Part shown: positions 56,264 to 64,000 of the stretch, piece by piece
Numbering within the stretch: the first letter of the stretch is position 1
How the letters are laid out: every line of letters begins with the position of its first letter
Assembly (NCBI RefSeq): GCF_017810075.1
Contig: NZ_JADNYK010000008.1
Span: 124,001 to 188,000, forward strand
Reading direction: 5' to 3'
Source of the DNA: Pseudozobellia sp. WGM2
GTDB taxonomy: Bacteria > Bacteroidota > Bacteroidia > Flavobacteriales > Flavobacteriaceae
DNA length: 64,000 nt
Made by a program: the position numbers and the translations under genes
The notes under the pieces: model-generated
What the model was told of the DNA's origin: nothing
What the model saw: only the letters and a program-made list of their open reading frames with translations
Databases searched by the model: none

Positions 56264-56294
56264 AAAAAGCGACCCAGGGGTGGGTCGCTTTTTT
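56264..56294. terminator. strong bidirectional terminator
   Basis: AAGCGACCCA / TGGGTCGCTT stem with a GGGG loop, A-run before and T-run after. It serves the lipoprotein gene on the plus strand and the symporter gene on the minus strand. Confidence 0.88.
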
Positions 56295-56365
56295 ATTGGT
56301 GAAAAGTGTTCAAAGATGCTTGGATCACTCCATTCTTGCCAAATTTTTCTTGAGACTTAAAATGG

Positions 56366-57334
56366 CTATTGAAATCTATTTTTGTATTTGGTAGCTATAG
56401 CACTAATTATTATAATCTGGGTGATGTGAAAAAGCATTATTGGTAGAAGAATAATGCCCTGTATAGCCATTTTTCCGAATAAAATTTTGGAAAATACGGT
56501 ACCATGAACCAAAGACTTTTTGGTGCCGCAAAATTGAGCTGTAACTCGGTCTTCGATAGAAAACCCTAGTGCTTTAGAAACTTGTCTCATCATCAGGTAA
56601 ATCAACAAAAACAGTACAAGTACCCCGGTGAAAATCAGCATTAGGTCAAGGGTTGACACACTGCCGAACAAGTTGTCATTAAAAGATTTGGTAAAGCTTT
56701 TGTAAATGATCAGAAGGATTATAGCCTTGTCGAAAATGGCAATCTTATTTGAGTTTTTTTGAACAATTTCTCCAAAGAACCGTTGCAAAGCAATTCCAAC
56801 AAATACGGGAAGAAGTACCTGAATTACTAGACTAAGGTAAATTTCCGTTAAGTTAAAATCCAGTTCTGTATTGTCTATAAAAAGCCCCATCCATAATGGA
56901 GTGACCAGAATACCGATTATGCCAGATATACTGGCATTAAAAATGGCTGCCGGAATGTTGCCCTTTGCCAATGAGACCATAACCACGCTAGAGCTCACAG
57001 TAGATGGTAAGGCGGCCAGAAAAAAGAAGGCGAGCCAGAAGGTTTGCTGCTCTTCGGTATGTACTAAAGGTCTAAATAGGAGTACCACTAAGGGGAATAG
57101 AATAAAAGTGGCGCACTGTATTATTAAATGCAACTTCAGGTTGCCCAAACCTTCTTTTAATTTTGATGGACTGAGTTTAAGTCCGTAAAAAAAGAAGATA
57201 AGTGCAATACCAACGGAACTTATCGTATTGAGAACGGTTAACACATTTCCGGAACCTAAAGCAGGAAAGAAATAAGCTAGAACTATGACCAGTATAATGG
57301 CCAGAACGAAATAATCTATTTTAACTCTCATCAC
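56366..57334 (-). CDS. SBF-like bile acid:sodium symporter family protein
   Basis: The 322-residue membrane protein has about ten helices and belongs to the SBF-like (BASS-related, YfeH-type) family, with the conserved LPSTVSSSVVMVSLAKGN crossover motif and ALIFFFYGLKLSP in the early helices. Proteins of this group take up organic anions with sodium, but the substrate of bacterial members is mostly unknown. An alternative ATG one codon later is equally possible. It is the last ordinary chromosomal gene before a gene-poor island. Confidence 0.85.
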   Translation of the reverse strand: MMRVKIDYFVLAIILVIVLAYFFPALGSGNVLTVLNTISSVGIALIFFFYGLKLSPSKLKEGLGNLKLHLIIQCATFILFPLVVLLFRPLVHTEEQQTFWLAFFFLAALPSTVSSSVVMVSLAKGNIPAAIFNASISGIIGILVTPLWMGLFIDNTELDFNLTEIYLSLVIQVLLPVFVGIALQRFFGEIVQKNSNKIAIFDKAIILLIIYKSFTKSFNDNLFGSVSTLDLMLIFTGVLVLFLLIYLMMRQVSKALGFSIEDRVTAQFCGTKKSLVHGTVFSKILFGKMAIQGIILLPIMLFHITQIIIISAIATKYKNRFQ

Positions 57335-57408
57335 TTAATACCTTGCGAGAATTGTTGTTTGATGAATTTGCATATTAGGGCAAAGAGATTTATTCTATAT
57401 ATTACTAC

Positions 57409-57434
57409 TAAAAAAGGCCGCAAATGCGACCTTT
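57409..57434 (-). terminator. orphan minus-strand terminator
   Basis: On the minus strand AAAGGTCGC pairs with GCGGCCTTT (one wobble) around ATTT, followed by a T-run. It may mark the end of a transcript whose gene has been lost. Confidence 0.5.
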
Positions 57435-57606
57435 AATATTTTATGTGTAATGAGGCTACTCTTGCATAGAGTGATACACGTTCTGTACATCGTCATAACT
57501 AATTTAGTTTTAATATTTTCAGTAATTTATAAATGACCTAAGTATAATTAGTTCGTTATTTGTTCGGTTTTAACAAATATACTCAAAATAAGGCACCTAG
57601 TAATTA

Positions 57607-57636
57607 GAAAAAACGAAGACTGAAAATGAATCTTCG
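57607..57636 (-). terminator. second orphan minus-strand terminator
   Basis: CGAAGA and TCTTCG pair around an 11-base loop, followed on the minus strand by six T. It lies about 175 bases from the first orphan hairpin and, like it, has no gene upstream. Confidence 0.5.
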
Positions 57637-57821
57637 GGGTTATGAGCCATGGGGTCAATATGGCATATTTCCATTATATGTAATTTAAAATCAAATACTT
57701 GCCACTAAGGGTATATAATTTGAGACTAATAAGGACTAATAAAAACCTACTTATTGTACCTATTCCGTACCCATTATAAAATAAATTTCGTAGTTTGTGA
57801 GTATCCAAAAAAACAATTCCA

Positions 57822-57911
57822 ATGGCCGCAATCAAAATAGTCCGTCGTAAGAACAAAGTCAAAGGAAAAAGGTATCAAAAGGCCTTTTTTGAAGTAGCAG
57901 CTGCATGTTAA
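57822..57911 (+). pseudogene. remnant of a tyrosine recombinase (integrase) N terminus
   Basis: A 29-codon frame begins MAAIKIVRRKNKVKGKRYQK, which matches the usual N terminus of Bacteroidetes phage/ICE-type site-specific integrases (arm-binding segment, MA-x-IKIVLRKNKVK), and then diverges and stops. No catalytic domain (R-HxxR-Y) is found downstream. I take it as the eroded start of an integrase gene, often located at one edge of a mobile element. The match rests on about 15 residues only. Confidence 0.5.
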
Positions 57912-57990
57912 AGAGAAATATGACAGTGAAGTCTTTTCTGTTGCCAAGTCAGAGCTTTCGATACTCTATAACGTAGAAGAGTTTCCAAAT

Positions 57991-58332
57991 TTGAAAAAGT
58001 CGGTAAATAAGGATACAGTGATTAAGGATATAAAGAAAAGAAGATTAGAAAGAATTAGTCGAGTCAGAAAATCGGAGTATTCAATATTGGACGCGATAAA
58101 ATATTTTAAGAAAAAGAAGTTTTTATATTTTTTAAAGGAGCTAAATTTGAAATCGCCTATGTTTATTGAGCATAATTCTACCAAAATGTCATCGAATCCC
58201 ATTCACTTGGGAATGCTTCAATGTATAAATGATATATCGCTTTCCATGAACACCCAATTGGACAAATCGGTCGATCAGAGTAAGATTAACTTCCTTGACA
58301 AGGCGAGGAAGAAGAATCGGGGAATAATCTAA
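57991..58332 (+). CDS. short Lys-rich open frame, doubtful
   Basis: A frame of 113 codons starts at a TTG (open upstream to 57898 without a better start) and is extremely rich in Lys, Ile and Ser (DAIKYFKKKKFLYFLKELNL). No family is recognisable. It follows the integrase remnant in another frame, so it may be a decayed piece of the same element or chance coding in AT-rich DNA. Confidence 0.25.
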   Translation: MKKSVNKDTVIKDIKKRRLERISRVRKSEYSILDAIKYFKKKKFLYFLKELNLKSPMFIEHNSTKMSSNPIHLGMLQCINDISLSMNTQLDKSVDQSKINFLDKARKKNRGII

Positions 58333-59438
58333 ATCTCTAAAATATACTAATCCAGAGATTAAAGATTTAGTTGCTTTAAAATAGATGCTTAATTGAAAGT
58401 TTTCAATGGTTTTAGTTAATTCTTTCGAAAAAAAAAATCGATGTATGAAGCTATTTTTTGCATTTATCGTGGACAGCAGTGTCAAGTGATTTGTTAAAAA
58501 TCAAACCCCAGTGTAAAAACGATCCTCCTACTGCCGGAATTATTGAGTTATCCAATTACTAGTAAAGATCTTGTATAATTTGAAGAATGTTAGGTTTTTC
58601 TATTTGTATTAACTTTTTTTGTAGATAGGGAAGGCTTCTACATCTAAAACAAATTTTATCCTAACTACTTCAATCCCCATACATTGAAAAAGCTCTTTCT
58701 GAGAACATCCAGGGCCTCAGTAGGGGCATAGCCATACTTATTCACTACAATATTTGATTATGTGCCTAATTTATTGGACAATCCGCATATTCTATATGTG
58801 AGAGGCCGACATGAACTAAAAATACATCAAAGACTACAAAAGATGAAATTGAATTCTCTTCTACCTTTTAGTACAAGCCGTTCGTTAATGGAACCACCTT
58901 TAGCAGATAGAGTTCAAACATCTTGAAGGAGGAAATTGAAATTTTTATCAAAGAATCATTTCACATAAAAGATGATTTATATTGAAGGGTCAACGGTTTT
59001 TATTTAGAATAAATGGAACAAGAGCCCCCCAAAGTGATCATATTTTTAGGGAAGGCTACATTTTTAGGGAAGGCTACATATTTAGAAAAATAAAAAGCAA
59101 CTAACAATTCAAGCCCTTCCCTTTGTTTTATATTTCTGAGCATCTTCCCAAACAAGGAAGCCTTCTCTATTTTTGAAACCAAAGCTATCAATCCTAAAAT
59201 ATTTGAGCCAGCGATTTCTATTGATGAATAATATCTTTTAGATCAAAATAATGACGAACGAGTCTTCACGATAATAGATGATTTATGGTCAATCCCTTTC
59301 GATGAAGGAGCTAGAAAGAATAATTTTCCAAAAGAACTATGAATACTTACCCTTTTGAGGGAAGCCTTCAAAAAGGGTAAGACTAAAGAGGGGAGGGGTG
59401 AGAATTTCATCCGTGGACTTTTCTAACAATCAATTCCC
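58333..59438. other. gene-poor eroded region
   Basis: About 1.1 kb without a convincing gene. All frames break up quickly; a 40-residue piece (LDQNNDERVFTIIDDLWSIP, near 59240) hints at a former protein. Copies of a GGGAAGGCT motif lie near 58627, at 59048-59079 and, in inverted form, near 59110, 59155 and 59362. It looks like decaying mobile-element DNA. Confidence 0.5.
59048..59079 (+). repeat. doubled AGGGAAGGCTACA repeat, inverted copy at 60351-60382
   Basis: AGGGAAGGCTACATTTTT is followed directly by a second AGGGAAGGCTACA. The reverse complement of 60351-60382 reads the same with about four differences. Confidence 0.75.
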
Positions 59439-59546
59439 GTTCCTGAGGAAGTTAAAAACCCTTCGTCTTCAAGTTGGCCTAGCGGATGACCTTCGCTCGT
59501 CCGCTCTGGCCATCCGTTCAACTCCGGTTTTTAACCCCCTCGGAAC
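59439..59546. repeat. long nested inverted repeat, possible structured RNA or recombination site
   Basis: The outer arms pair over about 19 bases in three blocks: GTTCC/GGAAC, GAGG/CCTC and GTTAAAAACC/GGTTTTTAAC. Inside are nested pairs AGTTG/CAACT, GGCC/GGCC and AGCGGA/TCCGCT around a TGACCTTCGCTCG loop. It is clearly GC-richer than its surroundings. No gene overlaps it. The imperfect-palindrome shape suggests a folded RNA or a single-strand recombination or transfer site; what it belongs to is unknown. Confidence 0.6.
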
Positions 59547-59557
59547 CGCGCACAAAA

Positions 59558-59587
59558 GCATGAAGGGCTGAAAAATGCCCTTCATGC
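59558..59587. repeat. perfect 11-pair hairpin next to the nested inverted repeat
   Basis: GCATGAAGGGC and GCCCTTCATGC pair perfectly around an eight-base A-rich loop. The minus strand continues TTTTG, so it could be a weak leftward terminator; more likely it is part of the same structured element. The 140 bases that follow, up to the lipoprotein gene, hold no other feature I can name. Confidence 0.6.
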
Positions 59588-59730
59588 ATTTACCTTCCCC
59601 CAGCGCAGTTTGTTTTGTATTTTTCTGTATCTTATATTGGCCATTTATCTGACGACATCTAAAGGATTTGAGGTGAACATTACAGATATAGAATTTAATC
59701 CGCTATCCATAGTGATATAATGCAGTCCCG

Positions 59731-60216
59731 ATGAAAGTAAACCCACTTATTTTGCTTGTCCTTTCCTTATTTTTGTTTTTTTCGTGCAATTCGGATGATG
59801 ATGCCGTTTCCATTGAAGATAGAAATGCAGCATTATATGGCCAGTGGGAATATGAAGCGATTATGTCGGATACGGCCGTGGACATCAATGGAGACGGAAC
59901 CGTAAACATCGATCTGTGTAATACAAATGATATTCGCCAATGTTTAAAAGACGACATAATGTTCTTTTCGGCAAGGGACGAAGGAGAAAAGAATGTATAT
60001 ACCATTAACGAAAACGGATTGAGCTGTGGGGAAGTACCTGCATTCAATAATTTAGGAGAGGATAGATACGAACTGATCAACAATGAAATCCTGCGTTTCG
60101 ATAACCGAAACGATATGCGAATCGTTGAATTCAAGCAAAACAGATTGGTACTCGAACAGGACGATTTTCAGGACGGCCAGAATATTGTCATCACCTATAC
60201 CTACAAAAGGAGCTAA
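59731..60216 (+). CDS. small lipocalin-like lipoprotein
   Basis: The 161-residue product has a lipoprotein signal (SLFLFFSC, Cys about 19), an acidic linker and a domain that begins LYGQWEYEAI, the usual first strand of Bacteroidetes lipocalin-like lipoproteins. It then shows DINGDGTVNID, a Ca-binding EF-hand/dockerin-like loop, and a beta-strand end (NIVITYTYKR). The family is of unknown function. It lies inside the eroded island, between the structured hairpin and one arm of the inverted GGGAAGGCTACA repeat, and may be cargo of the element. Confidence 0.65.
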   Translation: MKVNPLILLVLSLFLFFSCNSDDDAVSIEDRNAALYGQWEYEAIMSDTAVDINGDGTVNIDLCNTNDIRQCLKDDIMFFSARDEGEKNVYTINENGLSCGEVPAFNNLGEDRYELINNEILRFDNRNDMRIVEFKQNRLVLEQDDFQDGQNIVITYTYKRS

Positions 60217-60350
60217 AACCCATACGTAAGTAGTATAAACCCATGGCCAATCTTATCTGCATATCCTAATTTTGGTCAATAGAATCTATAAGCTGGTTTT
60301 TGAAATCCAACCTGAAAATTGAAAAATCCCCGTTAATTACTTTATACTCG

Positions 60351-60382
60351 TGCAGCCTTCCCAAAAAATGTAGCCTTCCCCT
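60351..60382 (-). repeat. inverted copy of the GGGAAGGCTACA double repeat
   Basis: TGCAGCCTTCCC, six A and then TGTAGCCTTCCCC form the reverse complement of the doubled motif at 59048-59079, 1.3 kb away. Together they enclose the nested hairpin and the lipoprotein gene. Confidence 0.72.
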
Positions 60383-60457
60383 TTTCTACAAATGATAATT
60401 CAGAAGTAGTAACTTAGTGGAAAGTTCAATAAACGTTTACTAATCAAAATAGATGGA

Positions 60458-61156
60458 ATGGAAATAATTTCGAGCCTCAGGGGTTTAATCGATATTCCCA
60501 AGGATATAATATCAAAAAGTGAAAAACTATTAAAAGTACTTTTTGGAGAATCGCTCAAAGAAACAGGTTTCTTTATTTCCGATCATATCAAGTATTATAG
60601 ATTTAAGAATCAAACAGAAATATTTTGCAAGGCGAGTGGACTACTGGAAAAGAATAAAATTAACGCCAAGCCAATAAGCTTGAAATATTTGGTTCCGCTA
60701 ATCGATTTAAGTTCATTGGAAGAAGATGAAAAAATTCAATCTAAATGGGCTAACATGATTGCCAATTTAGCTTCCTACAATTCTGAAGCACTTTTCAATA
60801 AGAATTGTATCGAACTATTGAATAAACTCTCTCCGGAAGAAATATATTTACTTGATGACATGTACAGAACTTTTAACGCTAAATGCGGAGAAGCTGTGGA
60901 AGTTAGAAACGATATACTACAGCTAAAGGAAGATTTCAATATTTATTCTAATGATGTCTTGTTTGACCCATTTGAACTCGCCAACGAGGTTAAAATTCCT
61001 GAATATATGATGAAACTCTATATTGAAAATTTAGTTTCTTTTGGACTTTTGCAATTTGAAGAATTAGATATTGACTCAAATGAATTAATTAAATCTTATA
61101 ACGTTTACCTGACATACTTAGGTCTTTATTTCATAAGATTATGTAGGTATTACTAG
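60458..61156 (+). CDS. Abi-alpha / DUF4393-like protein, possible phage defence
   Basis: The 232-residue product resembles the Abi-alpha (DUF4393) family. The diagnostic block is LKYLVPLIDLSSLEEDEKIQ followed by SKWANMIANLAS (about residues 78-110), which matches the family's P-x-L-xx-AS-LEEDxxLxxxWAxLLANA pattern. The N terminus (LRGLIDIPKDIISKSEKLLKVLFG) and the long C-terminal winged-helix-like part (LLDDMYRTF through LVSFGLLQFEE) also fit. Members are linked to abortive infection, but the mechanism is unknown. It is a single AT-rich gene in an island with integrase and transposase debris, the usual setting of defence genes. Confidence 0.7.
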   Translation: MEIISSLRGLIDIPKDIISKSEKLLKVLFGESLKETGFFISDHIKYYRFKNQTEIFCKASGLLEKNKINAKPISLKYLVPLIDLSSLEEDEKIQSKWANMIANLASYNSEALFNKNCIELLNKLSPEEIYLLDDMYRTFNAKCGEAVEVRNDILQLKEDFNIYSNDVLFDPFELANEVKIPEYMMKLYIENLVSFGLLQFEELDIDSNELIKSYNVYLTYLGLYFIRLCRYY

Positions 61157-61168
61157 CAATAAGGTCAT

Positions 61169-61193
61169 GAACTTTTATTTTCAAATAAAGTTC
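61169..61193. repeat. A/T-rich inverted repeat after the Abi-alpha-like gene
   Basis: GAACTTTTATTT and AAATAAAGTTC pair with one bulge around TC. It sits just past the stop codon and could be a weak terminator, though no T-run follows. Confidence 0.35.
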
Positions 61194-61242
61194 AAAAAAC
61201 GATGATAATTGTAGTGAGAATCGATATTAAACAAATGCCACC

Positions 61243-62523
61243 ATGAAAAATTATTTAGTGCTTATAATAGCAGCATTCACATTTTTAAATTGCCAGCAAA
61301 AAGAGAGTAATAGAACTCTTGAAAAACCGGCAAATCAAATAGTGATTGGTCAGATCGACAGTCTTTATTCAGGCATATTAGATGAATCACGTGAAGTATG
61401 GGTATATATTCCAGAAAGTGCAAAAGAAAGCTCACCAAATAAAATGAAATACCCTGTTTTATATTTATTAGATGGACCAAGACATTTTTATTCTATGACA
61501 GGAATGATCAGACAATTAAGTACTGCAAATGGAAATATGCTAGTACCTGAAATGATTATTGTTGCTATCCCGAATACAAATAGATCATTGGATTTAACTC
61601 CTTCGCATGTGGATGTTGATTTCATATCAGGCGATAGTATTCCATATTTGTCAGGTGGAGGCAACAAGTTTCTTGACTTCATGGAGTATGAATTGATTCC
61701 GCATATAGAAAAAACGTATCCAGTATCTAATTATAGAACCTTTGTTGGTCATTCTTTTGGGGGTTTAAGCGTTATTAACGCACTAGTGAACAGACAACAC
61801 CTTTTTAATAATTATGTTGCAATAGACCCAAGTCTATGGTGGGATAATCAAGCGTTTTTGAATGTTGCCGATTCTCTCTTGTCGGCAAATAAATTTCAAG
61901 GAAAAGCATTGTACGTAGGGGTAGCAAATACATTAGAAGCTGGCATGACTATTGAAAAAATCCAAAGTGATACCATAACCCCCACAATTTTAACCGTTCA
62001 TCTCAAATCTATTTTACAATTTGTAAATGACCTTGAAGCAAAAGAAACAAATGGTTTGAAGTTTGCTTGGAAATACTATGAAAATGATGACCATGGTAGT
62101 GTACCGCTTATCACAGAGTATGATGCGTTACGTTTTTTTTTTCCTTGGTATGAACTAAATGGGATTAGTGATTTTTTTTCAGCCAAATCTACTTTAACAA
62201 CTCAAGACTTGACCAATTTGATTAGTTCTCATTATGAAAACATTTCGAACCATTTCGGATATAAAGTAATCCCTCCAGAAGAACTTATTAATTCATACGG
62301 AAATAGCTTCTTATATAATGATATGCCTGAAAAATCATATGCGTTATTTAATATGAATATTGAAAATTATCCAAATAGCCCCGAGCCTTTAGATGCCATG
62401 GGAGATTATTACTTATCTCAATCTGATACAATTAATGCAATTAAACAATTCAAAATGGCACTAGAAATAAGCCATAATCCTATGGCAAAAGAGAAAATCG
62501 AAAAATTGGAAAGTGCTAAATGA
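61243..62523 (+). CDS. esterase-like lipoprotein (alpha/beta hydrolase with TPR tail)
   Basis: The 426-residue product has a short lipoprotein signal (AAFTFLNC, Cys about 17) and an esterase D/IroE-type alpha/beta hydrolase domain: REVWVYIPE, YPVLYLLDGPRHF, the nucleophile elbow TFVGHSFGGLSVI with Ser in GHSFGG, and a probable catalytic His in ENDDHGSVPL. Residues about 350-426 look like one or two TPR helices (PEKSYALFNMNIENYPNSPE, NAIKQFKMALEI). Such proteins (siderophore or acyl-ester hydrolases) are widespread in Bacteroidetes. The natural ester is unknown. Confidence 0.82.
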   Translation: MKNYLVLIIAAFTFLNCQQKESNRTLEKPANQIVIGQIDSLYSGILDESREVWVYIPESAKESSPNKMKYPVLYLLDGPRHFYSMTGMIRQLSTANGNMLVPEMIIVAIPNTNRSLDLTPSHVDVDFISGDSIPYLSGGGNKFLDFMEYELIPHIEKTYPVSNYRTFVGHSFGGLSVINALVNRQHLFNNYVAIDPSLWWDNQAFLNVADSLLSANKFQGKALYVGVANTLEAGMTIEKIQSDTITPTILTVHLKSILQFVNDLEAKETNGLKFAWKYYENDDHGSVPLITEYDALRFFFPWYELNGISDFFSAKSTLTTQDLTNLISSHYENISNHFGYKVIPPEELINSYGNSFLYNDMPEKSYALFNMNIENYPNSPEPLDAMGDYYLSQSDTINAIKQFKMALEISHNPMAKEKIEKLESAK

Positions 62524-62555
62524 TATAGTATTAAACAAATATCACCAAAGTTTAA

Positions 62556-62850
62556 ATAAACGAAGCCAATTGCACTTTAGGTGTTGTTTCAGCTATTTGA
62601 AGAACAGCTCTACCTGCCTCGGTTCTTATAAAGTTCAGTAACCTGCAGGACTGAGATATGAGTAGTATTGGTCAAAAACACAAACTCTCGTTGTTGTAGT
62701 TCATCCCAGAATCTAACAAGCCGCAGTGGCTCAGGACAGTACTGCTTTGGGTAAAATCCAGTCAACCCGATCCTCAGATCTGAAAGCACGTTTCGGGGCA
62801 ATCTGTGTTTCCACTTGATGGATTTTATACAGCACCCCTCAAAGTTATTA
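62556..62850 (-). pseudogene. IS4-type transposase remnant
   Basis: On the minus strand the frame at 62610-62801 encodes LSDLRIGLTGFYPKQ and REFVFLTNTTHISVLQVTEL followed by YKNR, the C-terminal part of an IS4-family DDE transposase. One missing base after YKNR shifts the frame; restoring it gives WQVELFFK, a stop in place of Trp, then LKQHLK. This is the conserved region around the catalytic Glu. N-terminal parts and terminal repeats are absent. It is therefore a truncated, frameshifted and nonsense-mutated fragment. Confidence 0.8.
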
Positions 62851-62939
62851 TAGGCTCGATCAAATATATATTAAGGCCCTGATTTGTAGCCGTTCCTAAA
62901 ATAGAACAGCTTAAAATTAGAATTTTCTAACATAATAAA

Positions 62940-64000
62940 TTAATTTATGATCTCATTCTTATCGTATTGATTTCCTTGTTTGGTTTTTGATTTTGGATTA
63001 AAACGATAGCTTAAGGATAAATTTATTTGACGCACTCTTCGCTGCAACTCCAAATCACGAGTAAAATCGCTCCCGAAAGTGGTAACCTTCCGAATATTGG
63101 AATTGAGTACATCTATAATATTAATTGTTAAAGAACCATTGCCCTTAAATATGTCATAGTTCAGTCCCAAATTCATTGAGTAAATTGCTTTTCTTTGATA
63201 TTGACCAGTCTCGATCGGACCTCTATAGTTATTTTGCCATTGGAGTTTTAATGTTTCCGATAGGTTAATAGTATGATTTAAACGGCCATAAATCAATATC
63301 CCCTTGCCATCGAAGCTGGCACCCCTAACGTTCCCGATTTGGGTAAAGCCATTAAAAGTACTTTCAAAATAAATATCCCACCAATTTGTAGGCTTACAGG
63401 AAATTCCAAGTTCAAGGCCATATGTAGTATAGGTTCCAATATTGGTAAGAGTAGAGGCAAATACTTCACGTGGCTCACCATTTATGGTAATAATCTGTCT
63501 TTCGACAAAGAATTCAACTTCATCTTCCGTATGCCTAGAATATAAAGTTGGTGTTATGCTTAATGAACTGGAAATTTTATAAGAGTATCCAAGCTCTCCT
63601 CCATATGTATAAGAAGGATTTATATCTGGATTGCCGACAAAGATATTCCTTTCGTCGGTATAGCTCGAAAAAGGTAAATATATAAAGTTTGAAGGCCTTC
63701 GAATACGCCTTGAAAAAGAAAGGCGATACTCCTCATCATTATTGGGGTTGTAGTTTATAAAAGCAGACGGAAACCAATCTGTAAAATTCTTATCAATTTC
63801 AATAGTTTCGTTCTCTGAGTTCAATTTTATATCGGTGAGTTCTGAACGTAACGATAATTGATAGGCTATCTTTTCATATTTTTTGCCGAATTGTATGTAG
63901 AAGCCATTTATAGTTTCTTGAAATTCTGTATTGTTTGTAAATTCGGGAATAGGAACAAATTCAGCACCTACTCCGGTAACTACATCAAAGACGTTCTCCA
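62940..64000 (-). CDS. outer-membrane beta-barrel (TonB-receptor-like) protein, C-terminal part
   Basis: The last 352 codons are in the window and the frame stays open to the right edge, so the gene starts outside. The sequence is a series of amphipathic beta strands with alternating aromatic residues (RLSFSRRIRRPSNFIYLPF, GELGYSYKISSSLSITPTLY, MNLGLNYDIFKGNGSLTINI) and ends in a barrel strand (NLSLSYRF) before a polar tail. GNPDINPSYTYGGELGY is typical of the OMP_b-brl_3 family related to TonB-dependent receptors. The ligand cannot be told. Confidence 0.85.
   Translation of the reverse strand, partial: ENVFDVVTGVGAEFVPIPEFTNNTEFQETINGFYIQFGKKYEKIAYQLSLRSELTDIKLNSENETIEIDKNFTDWFPSAFINYNPNNDEEYRLSFSRRIRRPSNFIYLPFSSYTDERNIFVGNPDINPSYTYGGELGYSYKISSSLSITPTLYSRHTEDEVEFFVERQIITINGEPREVFASTLTNIGTYTTYGLELGISCKPTNWWDIYFESTFNGFTQIGNVRGASFDGKGILIYGRLNHTINLSETLKLQWQNNYRGPIETGQYQRKAIYSMNLGLNYDIFKGNGSLTINIIDVLNSNIRKVTTFGSDFTRDLELQRRVRQINLSLSYRFNPKSKTKQGNQYDKNEIIN

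Larger units (their letters stand above)
57335..57821. other. gene-free stretch at the left end of the island
   Basis: No credible gene in 487 AT-rich bases. It holds two terminator-like hairpins that both read on the minus strand, although no minus-strand gene feeds into them; these are listed separately. A small minus-strand frame at 57674-57862 is the shadow of the integrase remnant. Confidence 0.5.

Noticed and set aside
57674-57862. 62-codon minus-strand frame near the integrase remnant
   Set aside because: It is the reverse shadow of the integrase-like start and its hydrophobic look comes from Lys/Arg-rich codons read backwards.
59000-59191. Minus-strand open frame with a repeated VAFPKN motif
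   Set aside because: The repeat is only the translation of the doubled GGGAAGGCTACA DNA motif; no start context or homologue is recognisable.
59439-59546. The nested inverted repeat as an integron attC site
   Set aside because: attC core sites need RYYYAAC at one end and GTTRRRY at the other; the arms here (GTTAAAAACC / GGTTTTTAAC) do not fit, and no cassette series or integron integrase is present.
59703-60134. 143-codon minus-strand frame
   Set aside because: Antisense to a lipoprotein gene that has a clear signal peptide and lipobox; its protein shows no recognisable domain.

Overview
The window is a chromosome segment from a member of the Bacteroidetes, most likely a marine Flavobacteriaceae of the Maribacter/Zobellia/Arenibacter kind. 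The reasons are: AT-rich DNA with flavobacterial promoter boxes (TTG, 18-22 bases, TAnnTTTG); almost no Shine-Dalgarno sites; many lipoproteins with a late lipobox Cys; two giant secreted mosaics with type IX secretion C-terminal domains; six-domain ribosomal protein S1; a DnaX without the zinc module; and family-specific genes such as DUF3822 beside rsmD. The genus is an inference.

Layout. 1-2.0 kb (minus): the start of dihydrolipoyl dehydrogenase, a DinB-like protein, MsrB and a small lipoprotein. 2.3-8.9 kb (plus): glycogen branching enzyme, GH31 alpha-glucosidase, M48 lipoprotein protease and an MFS permease. 9.0-11.9 kb (minus): an ECF sigma factor, a likely anti-sigma partner and two GIN/adhesin-like surface proteins. 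12.3-18.2 kb: a 1967-residue secreted galactose-oxidase mosaic. 18.4-26 kb: lon-cmk, a Kbp-like LysM protein, a large lipoprotein and rpsA. 26-32.7 kb: a long housekeeping operon pyrR-pyrB-orf-DUF3291-rnz-pdxH-sixA-ppk1, then miaE on the other strand.

33.4-40.2 kb is the most interesting metabolic unit: a complete eboABCDEF cluster with its own promoter and a seventh, translationally coupled TMEM220-family membrane gene. The ebo genes are known from patchy distribution in bacteria, cyanobacteria and eustigmatophyte plastids and are thought to make or move a small molecule whose identity is unsettled. 40.2-46.8 kb holds dnaX, the RNase P RNA gene, rsmD, DUF3822, a membrane-anchored protein, a RecD-like helicase and a DUF4126 protein. 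46.9-50.1 kb holds kdsB, a HAD hydrolase, a KdnB-like oxidase and an acyltransferase, which suggests that the LPS inner-core sugar is 8-amino-Kdo.

50.5-55 kb encodes a second secreted mosaic (three malectin domains, BspA-like repeats, kelch propeller), followed by a beta-propeller lipoprotein and an SBF-like symporter. 57.3-62.9 kb looks like an eroded genomic island: a short integrase-like remnant, a long gene-poor stretch with an unusual 108-base nested inverted repeat, a dispersed GGGAAGGCTACA repeat present as inverted copies 1.3 kb apart, an Abi-alpha (DUF4393)-like gene, a lipoprotein esterase and a frameshifted IS4-type transposase remnant. The window ends inside an outer-membrane beta-barrel receptor gene. 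I saw no tRNA, 5S/16S/23S rRNA or CRISPR array.
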